DNA from: Galerina marginata
Taxonomy: Eukaryota > Basidiomycota > Agaricomycetes > Agaricales > Galerinaceae
Direction of reading: 5' to 3'
NCBI GenBank assembly: GCA_023014335.1
Contig: JAECYW010000005.1
Coordinates: 1-64,000, forward strand
Length of the DNA stretch: 64,000 bases
Shown here: one piece after another, positions 20,901-30,520 of the stretch
Layout: every line of letters begins with the position of its first letter
Numbering within the stretch: position 1 is the stretch's first letter
The notes under the pieces: generated by a model
The model's input: the letters and a program-made list of their open reading frames with translations, nothing else
What the model was told of the DNA's origin: nothing
The model's database searches: none
Made by a program: the position numbers and the translations under genes

Positions 20901-23900
20901 GCTATCATCTGTGGTTCCTCCTCGGTTCTCGACATCTTCATCGGCCTCGCCTGCCCAATGTTAATGTGCTTCTGCCAATCTAGGCATACCTTGACACATC
21001 CCTGCGTAACCCGAAAGTCGGACCCTTTGAATTCCTGCGTGTCCCGACCATACGCCTTGACGGTCATCCCCGAAGTGTGCATCATTGCGGTGTCCATAAA
21101 GTACTGCTTGTGTAGGTAAAACCCGGCGGCGTCGGGCAAGTACCGTCCAAAGGCCGTGACCATGCTGCGCCAATCCTTCGGCCTAATTTGCTTTCCGAGA
21201 TATTTTTCGGTGATCGCACCAACCAGCTTCCCGAACGCTTCCCCAGACATCGTTCCATTCAGCTCCGGCCACAGGTGGAAGCGGTACGAGTAAATAGTCT
21301 CCGCTTCCATGAACTTTGCGACCAGATACTCCTCAAATGGCCGGAATAAGACGAGGTTGATAACCAATTTCATCCCCCACTCTCTCGTCAGTGTACGCGG
21401 GACGAATAGATCCTCGTGAAAGCGGTGGGATGTCTTGTCTTGCGTGGAGGCGATGCAGACAATGTGGTACAAAACGTAAATGTTGCGATAGGCTCCTGGC
21501 GCATTCCGATACATCATTCGAGCAAACTCGGCGCCGCGTGCCATCGGACCTGAGCAGGCGGCGACAATGGGCGCCAATATCCTACGCGCCTGCGCAAACT
21601 TTCCCAGCAATGAGATAGCAGGTGTCGTCTTCCATACCAGCGCTCCCGTCTTCAGGGGGTACACGTATTTCTCCGCCCGCCTCTTGTCAGATAATAACCA
21701 AGCACAATATGAACGCTCGTAGTTGGCGAATTGGTTTCGTGGGTCTTCGGTGAAGCAATAACCTACAGAGTGGTTCTGCATGTTGTCGATGAGGTCCTCG
21801 ATCTCGAATTGTGGGAACAGTTCGGCGGGGATTTCTTCTCCAAAAAACAGTTCCTTCTCCACATATTCGTTGTAACGTTCGTACTCGGAGTCGTCCATCC
21901 GCTTGATATCCGCGAGACGAATGGTGTCTCCCTGGTGGGAAACCTCTCTGCCGTTGCTGTCCGTAAATGTAAAGGACTCGATGTTCACTTCGCTGTTCCG
22001 TATGCTCTTGAGAAGGCGGTAGCAATTGTATATGAAGGACATGGGTGTCTCCTGGCCATCTTGAGCATAATCCTGCAAGTAGAGTTTAAAAGCACTGGGA
22101 AGTGGGTCAGATTCGTGCTCTCAGTCACGAGAAAACACGACAGACTCACTCCAAGTCGGAAATGTGTTTTTCTAAGTGTAGGCGATCCGCTTCTTTGTAA
22201 AGGGTGGTTCTTATCGCATACATCATGATCGCAAAACCCTGAGTAATTGTGGAGGCTATATAAAATTCTCCGTCTTCCCGGAGTGAATAGTACACCGTGA
22301 AGGCGTTGACGGGCGAGAAGAATTTGTCCAATGCGGCGCTGGTGGGATAGGAATGTCGCTTGTGGAGGAATAGGGTGACGCAGGCTTCGTGGAATGCCTT
22401 GTCTATTGCGTCCTGGTCGCCGCCGGCTAACGCGGTTGAAAGGGATTTGAGTATTACCATTTGCGTCTCGTGTAGTGCTGGGTAGGTGACTGGGTTCGTC
22501 CAATTAGGGCTAAAGCTCTGGAGGAGGCTGTATAAAAACCGATATAAAACGAGACTATAGTCTTTGACGCTTTTTTCGGTTAAAGTGCCAAAGTCGGATG
22601 TGGCCATTACACCTCTGGATACAAGGTTAGTGTAACCAACGTTGGTGAAAATCGAGTACTTGCATTGGGGAAATGGTGGTTAGTGCTTTCAGTATTCCGA
22701 ACGTCTGTCCGCCCTGGATGAGGGTTTGAACCGTTTCCAAGTATCGTATCGCCGCTCCCCTTAGTTCCTCACCCCACGGTTCTTCCCCTGTCGGCCTGCA
22801 GGCATCGACTATATCCTCCGGAGTATGTCCTGCGAGAAGATTGATCCATCCCTCACAATGTACAAACTGCCTGAGGTTTTGTTTGTCCTCCAGGCAAGTG
22901 ATAGGAAGCTTCGAGTAATTTATCGGCGGCGGATAAGTGTCCTGAAAAATCTGGACGTAGTCGACTTGGTTATTGTTCCGGAGCGTGAGTTTGGATATGT
23001 CAACTGGGAAGTAACGTTTCCCTCGTCCGTTCTGGAGCGTTTGGGCATATGTAATGTAGTGCTGCCTTTGATTCACCGGAGTATAGCAAGAGCTGCTTTG
23101 ATGAGTCCGCAGCGACGCGTAATCCGTGTAGCCGTGATGACAACGTACACAGAAATAATGTGGCGATTGGCGAATTTGGATGCCAAAGACGGGAGTAATC
23201 GGATAAGGGGGGTAGACGATTTCTGCGCATGGAACTACGCCCAACTCTTCCTTGAGGATATCGACAATGTCTTCTGGTATTTCGACGTTTTTGATGTGGG
23301 CTCTTATGTGTGCTTTGACGCTGTCTGGTTCGAGCACTCGCCTGCACTCGATGCAGCTGACGGTATGCAATTGGTTGTTGACAGTTAGATCATATACACT
23401 GAGCTTGATTCTGGGGTGGTCGATGATATCGTGCTCTCCCGGGGAATTTATGTAGAGTGATGAATCGTAGTCGTCGGGTACCGCCTGATCCATCTCCACT
23501 CGTTCCTCCTCCGTGAGATCGATTGTCTCGCCTGCTAATCCTGGTGGAAGGTGTATTTCTTCTTCGTCATCCAAGTCCTCCCTCTTCAACACGGGCTCGT
23601 CTACCGGCGGTCGTTGCGCAGGATAGGACGCTGATGCTAGAACGGGAATGGGAACGGGACCGGGACCGGGAACGGGTATCGGTATCTTTCCCGAGGCATG
23701 TTGTCCAGCTGCTCGAGCTCGACGCTCACAACTCAGCACATGCCTCTAATAATCGCGTCAGTAATAGTCACCGCACGTGCAAAGAAACTGACTCTGAGGT
23801 TTCCTGGATCATCGCTGCTATACCTGCTGCAAAAGGGGCAGGGAAATTTCCCGTCTGGATTTCGTGACACAACAACCTCGCGATCTGCTAATTTGAGGGT

Positions 23901-24230
23901 TGTGGCTGGCTGGCAGTTACGCCGTTTGTTCTGTTTCGATAGCGAATTTACATTCGCCGTGTCGGTGTCGGTGTCACCTGGATCTGTAGTGTCATACTGA
24001 TCCGCGTGGGTACTCGGACCTGCTGTAGCATTGTCTTCCGGATGGATAGGCGCACCCACGACGCTGGCGTCTCCTGGAAGCGGTGCCTGAGTACTGAAAG
24101 CAGCATCCTCTGGCAGAGGTACGTGAGTACCAACGGCAGCTTCTCCTGGAACTGGGTGAGTACCCGCGGCGGCGTCCTCTGGCAGCGTTGCTGGACCTGG
24201 GGCGGTACCATCTCTCATTTCGGCGTCCAT
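17984..24230 (-). CDS. OrsD-type / tyrosine-recombinase-like / RecQ helicase fusion, 1928 aa
   Basis: Nine exons (23824-24230, 22664-23743, 22150-22614, 20890-22094, 20286-20838, 19172-20233, 19015-19119, 18316-18943, 17984-18265) keep frame throughout. An N-terminal low-complexity region is followed by KFPCPFCSR and two OrsD-type fingers (CIECRRVLEPDSVKAHIRAH; YFCVRCHHGYTDYASLRTH). Residues ~830-1000 carry a full recombinase-like set: ARGAEF (R837), QDKT (K871), KDWRS (K957, R960), MHTSGMTVKAYG (H990, Y999). The RecQ-type helicase has Walker A GTGTGKT, VFDEIHK, LTGTLP and a motif VI region QQESRGGRDGR. A Ser-rich linker with basic clusters and a C-terminal Cys/His region (CIICCIF...GWCFRCGLHQ) end the protein. 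Exon 2 ends at a GC-AG intron (GCAAGT donor), the only solution that keeps frame. It is diverged from the helicase at 8.2-13 kb but shares the domain order. Five 112-bp repeats lie upstream of the start. Confidence 0.85.
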
Positions 24231-24501
24231 TTCTCTGTGGCGGCGTCAGCTAGGTCCCAGATTGAACTTTCGCACTTACGGCCTAGTATGATGGTTATCC
24301 TGCAAACACGGCGGAAAAAAACGAGGCCTGCACTAGAATGACTGCTGGCATCGTTAGATCGCCTCTGTTGTTAAAAATATGTCTTACAGGCTGGAGTAAC
24401 TTTGGCCTTAGGGTTAGCCCTAACCTTCGGCGATCTCGATTGGCTATGGCATGTGTATTAGCCATGTTACCGTACTTTTATAGGACAATTACCTTTTCGA
24501 A

Positions 24502-25061
24502 GCGTTCTGGTGGGCAATTCCACGAAGGAAGCGTGCTATATTCATGTGTCAGTCTCGCAAACTAGTTGGTTGTGCCCACTCGTACCGTGTTTTCAGCGGA
24601 GCAGTTTCTCTATGCGTTCTGGTGGGCAACTCCACGAAGGAAGCGTGCTATATTCATGTGTCAGTCTCGCAAACTAGTTGGTTGTGCCCACTCGTACCGT
24701 GTTTTCAGCGGAGCAGTTTCTCTATGCGTTCTGGCGGGCAACTCCACGAAGGAAGCGTGCTATATTCATGTGTCAGTCTCGCAAACTAGTTGGTTGTGCC
24801 CACTCGTACCGTGTTTTCAGCGGAGCAGTTTCTCTATGCGTTCTGGTGGGCAACTCCACGAAGGAAGCGTGCTATATTCATGTGTCAGTCTCGCAAACTA
24901 GTTGGTTGTGCCCACTCGTACCGTGTTTTCAGCGGAGCAGTTTCTCTATGCGTTCTGGTGGGCAATTCCACGATGGAAGCGTGCTATGTTCAAGTGTCAG
25001 TCTCGCAAACTAGTTGGGTGTGTCGACAAATACCGTGTTTTCTGCGGAACAGTTTCTAAAT
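24502..25061. repeat. Five tandem copies of a 112-bp unit
   Basis: The period is exactly 112 (GCGTTCTGGTGGGCAA begins at 24502, 24614, 24726, 24838 and 24950). The inner copies are almost identical, while the first and last differ more, as expected for a tandem array maintained by unequal exchange. It starts ~270 bases upstream of the second helicase ATG. The open frames it contains are a by-product of the repeat. Confidence 0.9.
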
Positions 25062-26520
25062 GACGATTGTTAGCATGGCTTAATTTGATATTGTGACTAC
25101 TGACCAATATTATACTCTTGAATACAATGTAGTTTTTCGAATCGAGAAGCTATGGTAACAAGTGCGTTCGAAATTAAAGTCGCCTGGTAAACGGATTAGT
25201 ACTATTTCTTGTGAACAAAATACGGAACGAGAACGATGACTATGGGCATTTACGATACTGACTGATATTAAACCCTTTTTTCTCCGTGACTGCTGTGCGA
25301 ATTGTACGGGCTAGGGACTTTATTGAGCAATACTGGTTCGAGTAACGAGCTACTGACCGTATTTTTACCCTTTAGCGTGCGTTGAATATCCTATGGTGAT
25401 TGATTGGCAATTGGGACTGCATGTATCTGTTGTTACGACGCACTGTCTGACAGTAGTAATTACGAGGCGGCTGGATGGCGAAGCAACTGCTATGGCAACA
25501 ATTAGCTACGGATTTTTTTGTAAAGGAGCTACTGACCTTTGTTATGGTAGTTTTATTCCTATGAGAGCGATGCGCGATGACTGTTCGAGCGACTGCATAT
25601 TCTCCGTTAGAAGAGCGAAAAAAAAAAAAGGTTGGATTACGGCCAGTCAATCTTCACCTTGATTTTATGCCTGGGGAACCGTTAGTAAGTCTGAAGAGCG
25701 GTAGAGTTGGGACAACTGTACGAAATGCCACGACGGTTATGATTATTGGGCTAAGTAAGACGATGAGCCACGTTGACATGCAGGTGGTGACGTTACTGAC
25801 AAGTCTCGCTATCCTTTGAATGCAATATGTAGCTTTAACGACTGCCTTGGTTTAATGCCTACTGAGCTGGTCAATTCCACATCATGTTATTAACAGGTAC
25901 AAACGAGTACGAAATGATTTGAGACGGCTACTAATGACTATAAGCTTTGGCAATTTCAAATGATACGGCTACTGACCTATTCCGAAATGCTTCAGTCGTG
26001 GTTCTAAATGACGGATCGGTTGACGGCTGCTTCTTGCTGCCCTTGGGTTCACAATGTGCGTCTAGACTCCCTAATGACACGTACCTTGGTTCTACTATGC
26101 TACAAAAAGCAATGAGAAGCGGTAACCTGAACAATGATGCTGCTAACCGATATTAAAGCCCTTTGATTCTCGTGTGCGATAACTGGTTGATGAACTGATG
26201 TAGTTTCTTCAGTGCACGTACAGAGAGGGTAAAGACGCGTTTATTTTTCCGGGTACTTTACCTTAAAAAATGGGTCGGTACTGTCTGACTTTGGTAAGAA
26301 CGTCAATCTGGGATAACTGCTTTACTCACCTGTGCGGCAGGAAGCTTGTATTATGCTGCGCTCAAAATTCAGCCCATGTTGGCACAATGCGAAAGTATGC
26401 TTACCTGGTAAGAAATTACGGCCTTGGTTGACCTCTACGACGTACTGCTCACCGCTAGTGGAATGGAATTGGTGCTGTCACGGCTGTCAGTGTCTTTATC
26501 CAGGTAGACTCTCTGGTTGG
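25062..26520. other. Gene-poor field of degenerate CTACTGACC repeats
   Basis: No gene is recognised. (G)CTACTGACC or close variants recur near 25096, 25255, 25349, 25528, 25791, 25965 and 26143. Two longer matches share TGATATTAAACCCTTT-like sequence followed by CTCCGTGNCTG/CTCGTGTGCG (25258 and 26142). This looks like an old ~100-250-bp tandem array that has decayed. Splice-like sites near 26330-26520 may be debris of a minus-strand gene. Confidence 0.4.
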
Positions 26521-27470
26521 CTCACCTGATGGATGCGAAAGACGCCCAGGTCTGGAAAAAATGTGAGATACGGTCAAGCGAAGGAAAAAGGGGGGGGGAA
26601 AGAAAGTTTGACACGGTCAAGCGAGGGAAGAGGGGGGAAGGAAGTAAGATGCGTGCAAGCAACGGAAAGGGGGGGAAGGAAGAAGAATTGGCGCGAGTAA
26701 AAGTGAGTGGGCGGGTTTTTGAGGGAAAATTGGATGTGCATTGTGTGAAGAGGTAGGGTGACGTGCTTGGTTCGATGTCAACGCTTTCGGTGGAACGAGG
26801 TTCCTCTTCGTCATCTGCGGCTCTGCGATCTCGGTCTTGTCTGCACAGATTGTGAAAGGAGATTGTACTCGTGTTGGGAAAAGTGCTCTTGACACTCTGG
26901 TTGTTGTTACTTTCTTTCTTTCTGCTTCTGTTTCTTTTTCTTTCATTTTTTCTCTCTATTTGTACTTCGTATGCGGACAGACAAATGTAGCAATGGTATA
27001 TACTAAATGGGAAGCCCCGCGGATCGTATCGCGATGGACTTAAGGTGCGCTGAACCGCCGACGCCGAACGAGAGGTATTGATGCGTCGTGATGGCTTCTT
27101 TCTTGGGCAAAGGTTCGAGTTGGGTTGTCTGTGCAGTACATTGTGGTTATCGACGAACAGGCATTGTCAGAGGAGGTATTGTGGTATACTGACTAAACAG
27201 AGGCGGGCAGATTGGAAGACGTGTTATATAGTTGGTTTACAGTGAGAAGTGCACGGGCCTGAAGTAAATGAACGCTGTAAATGTTGGATATTAGCTTCTC
27301 TGGGACGGGATGGGCACGGATCATCGGAGGGATGATGATGTCATTGGAGTTCTGGGAGGGAGCACGGACCACGTTAGAATTTGGCGGGGGCAGCAAGCAC
27401 GGGTGCGCGGTTGGAATGGAGGGGAGCAGTGGGGATGGTCACGGGACGGGACGAAGGAGGGTGAGAGGGC
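26521..27470. other. No recognisable gene
   Basis: A purine-rich stretch (repeated GGAAAGGGGGGGAA-like blocks, 26570-26700) is followed by unremarkable sequence. I see no supported feature. Confidence 0.4.
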
Positions 27471-27475
27471 TGGAT

Positions 27476-28310
27476 GCAGGTGGGAGGGAGGGAGGGAGGG
27501 ATTTACGCGGGAGGGAGGGAGGGAGGGATGTATTAACACGGGAGGGAGGGAGGGAGGGTGGCAAAGTCGCTGGTGGGATGCACACCGGAATGGTGGCTGG
27601 ACGGGCCGGCATGGGCGGGAAGGAGGGAGGGATGTATTAGAGGGAGGGAGGGAGGGATGTATTAACACGGGAGGGTGGGATGTATTAACACGGGAGGGTG
27701 GGAGGGTGGGATGTATTAACACGGGAGGGTGGGAGGGAGGGATGTTAATGCAGGAGGGAGGGAGGGAGGCACGTGGCGGGAGGGTGGGTGGAAGGGTTGG
27801 AGGGAGGGAGGGATGAATTAACGCAGGGGGGAGGGTGGGTTGTATTACCGCGGGAGGGAGGGAGGGAGGATTGTTGATGCAGGAGGGAGGGAGGGCGGCA
27901 CGTGGCGGGAGGGAGGGAGGGATTAACGCGGGAGGGAGGGAGGGAGGGAGGGTTGAGGGAGGGAGGGTTGTATTGCCGCGGGAGGGAGGGAGGGAGGGAG
28001 GGATTTACGCGGGAGGGCGGGTGGGAGGGAGCAAGGGATGTATTGACGCGGCAGGGAGGGTGGGAGGGTTGGATTCACGCGGGAGGGTGGGAGGGATTGA
28101 CGCAGGAGGGAGGGAGGGCGGGAGGGAGGGAGGGTTGTATTGACGCAGGAGGGAGGGAGGGATTAACGCGGGAGGGAGGGTTGTATTGGCAGGAGGGAGG
28201 GTGGGAGGGATGGTTTCACGCGGGAGGAAGGGAGGGGCAGGTGGAAGGAGGGAGGTGGGAGGGAGGTGGGAGGGAGTGCTAGGTGGGAGGGAGGGTGCCC
28301 GATGTCGGGG
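27476..28310. repeat. GGGA-rich minisatellite, G-quadruplex type
   Basis: Blocks of (GGGA)3-6 alternate with short linkers such as TGTATTAACACG, TTGTATTGACGCA or TTTACGC for over 800 bases, all G-rich on the plus strand. Dozens of GGGAGGGAGGGAGGG runs match the sequence pattern for intramolecular G-quadruplexes. Unit length varies (about 25-60 bases). The long open frames in all three forward frames reflect the lack of stop codons in the unit. Confidence 0.85.
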
Positions 28311-29880
28311 GAGGGTGTTGTTTTTGGCGTTCTGGTCGCTCGCGCGTCATGGTTCTATATTTGGAATGCTTACGTGTGCCCTCCCGGGATGCATCCCTTT
28401 ATGGCAATTTCGCGATTCCTCCTTCCTCCTCTCCCCCTGGACGGTTCTGGACGTTCTGAAGCACCCAAAGGGGGTATTTGGGGTCGAGGAATCCGAATAT
28501 GGGGTCAGGTTGAGGGGACACTAGGGGGGATGCACATTTTGCACTCCAGAGCAAATCAGACGGGACAATAAGGGTAGGGCTAGAGTTTTTAATAATAGTG
28601 TCTCTAGTATGGGAGATTGCAATGTGCTTGTGAGACATGCTAACATTTTAATGACTTGTGGAGATTATAAGTAATTTTTGCAGCTTCTATTCTACCATGT
28701 AAGCCATACGCCTTTTCTCTGATGTGCATTCAGCACCATCGGTAGTACGAAAGGCGAGTCCGGGCGAGTGCGAGTTAGCTGAATTTGAGCCGGTTGCTTA
28801 AGGGAACGAGACGAACATCGGTGTTGAGCTTGTTTGATTCTCGCTGTTGTCAACTGCTGATGTATTAATAAGCATCTGACAGGACTTAGTATCGCTCCCT
28901 CTCCTTCAGCGTTGAGCACTTTGATGCTAACACCTGGCCTCTTTTTCTGATCCTTATCGAGAACTATGCTCTTTGCTCGTCTCCCATTCGGATCCTAGAC
29001 ACACTTTTCTCCCTGACTTCCTGAGCACCTGCATTTGCCCCCACGACCTGCAGTAGCTTGTCTGCGGCATGAATGGCTTTATCCAAATTGCTGCTTACTA
29101 CTTCAAGTTAGACATCCCAAGTCGTATCAAATGGACGCCGTCCTCAACACAATTTCTATTCTCCTTCCGTGCTAAATCCACCATAGATGCCGAATCGAGC
29201 CATATCTGTTGGCAACACTGCTTCCTCGCCCACTATGCTGTCCTTCACGTCCTATGTGTGTGACTCCTGTAGCCCCGTAATTGGAAGATTTACCAATCCT
29301 CCAGTTGTGGCTAGATCTTAGAACCTGAGGTCTGTTAACTAATAAGTGTAGGAACAACACAGACTGCTCTCTCTTATAGTCTACCCTAATCCTATCCCTA
29401 TCCCTAATCCTAATCCTATTCCTAGTACTAAAATCACGAATTTCGCAATAGCCTTGTCAGTTCTTCTCCGAATTTTACGTTCTTGGACTCTTTCGACGAC
29501 GAATAACGAGCACTATCAACGTACCAAGTATCAGAATTATTGACCGTCGCGTTATTTTACTACACCCAGTTCTGTGCCTCTGCCTACAGTTTTATCGAAA
29601 TTATCTGTAACATCTTCGATTCTGGACCGTTTTTTACGTTCAAGAGCTCATTCTACGACGAATGTAAATGTCTAACGTTGCTCCAAATTGCAGCACAATC
29701 GTGTGTGGCGTTCCTTCGCAAATCGCGTTTTCCTTCCTCCTACATACACAAGCATCTCTTTACTTATATCTCAGTCAATTCTCAACGGATTTGCATGCTC
29801 CTTGGTGACTCGGAAAGCGTTTTCGAGTCTCTAGGAGCAATCTAGGAGCTCCCTCTTGCTCCTGGAGCAAGTCAGTTCGC
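28311..29880. other. Gene-poor stretch with a degenerate CCCTAA tract
   Basis: No gene is supported. At 29384-29430 there is a run of CCCTAA/TCCTAT variants (CTACCCTAATCCTATCCCTA and onward), reminiscent of the complement of a TTAGGG telomere repeat but too irregular to be a functional telomere. Confidence 0.4.
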
Positions 29881-29894
29881 ATTTCTGACTGCCT

Positions 29895-30340
29895 CACTCA
29901 TGACTTGTTCCAGGAACAAGACAGTTCGCTTTTTTCACTGTCTCAGTCAGTGGCCAGTCATGACTTGTTCCAGGAACAAGTCAGTTCGCATTTTTCACTG
30001 CCCACTCATGACTTGTTCCAGGATCAAGTCAGTTCGCTTTTTTGACTGCCTCAGTCATGACTTGTTCCAGGAGCAAGGCATTTCGCTTTTTTGACTGTCT
30101 CAGTCAGTGAGCAGTCTTGCACTGTTCCAGGAACAAATCATTTCGCTTTTTTGACTACCTCAGTCAGTGACCAGTCATGACTTGTTCCAGGAACAAGTAA
30201 GTTCGCTTTTTTGACTGCCTCACTCACTGACCAGTCCTTCATTGTTCCAGGAACAAATCACTTCGCATTTTTCACTGTCTCAGTCATGGCTTGTTCCAGG
30301 AGCAAGTAAGTTCGCTTTTTTCACTGCCTGGCCTCACTCT
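29895..30340. repeat. Palindrome-based minisatellite, about 8 units
   Basis: Each unit (~48-62 bases) contains CTTGTTCC-A-GGAACAAG or a near variant followed by TTCGCTTTTTTGACTG and CTCAGTCA. Cores lie near 29903, 29962, 30012, 30060, 30121, 30181, 30241 and 30290. The core is a near-perfect 17-base palindrome that is better conserved than the linkers. Confidence 0.8.
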
Positions 30341-30520
30341 ACATGTCCCTATCATCAAACGCGCCTCACCCTACGTGTCCCTACCACCAAATTCACCTTG
30401 CCCTACCCGTCTCTACCGCCAAACGCGCCTCACCCTACCCATCTCTACCGCCGAACTCGCTGTCCCTACCCTGCCCTACCCTATGGCTCAACCCTACCCT
30501 ACCGACGTCAAAAGTGCCCC
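30341..30520. repeat. CCCTAC-rich tract
   Basis: Irregular repeats of CCCTACC with CTCTACCGCCAAACGCGCCT-type units (about 40 bases). C-rich on the plus strand, directly after the palindrome minisatellite. Confidence 0.6.

Noticed and set aside
24544..25059. Overlapping open frames in the 112-bp repeats
   Set aside because: They are the same peptide restarted once per repeat unit, caused by the repetition itself.
27310..28524. Long open frames through the GGGA-rich array
   Set aside because: The repeat unit lacks stop codons in several frames; the predicted proteins are pure Gly/Arg/Glu repeats with no start context or introns.
29384..29430. A true telomere
   Set aside because: The tract is under 50 bases, irregular, and followed by more than 30 kb of ordinary genes.
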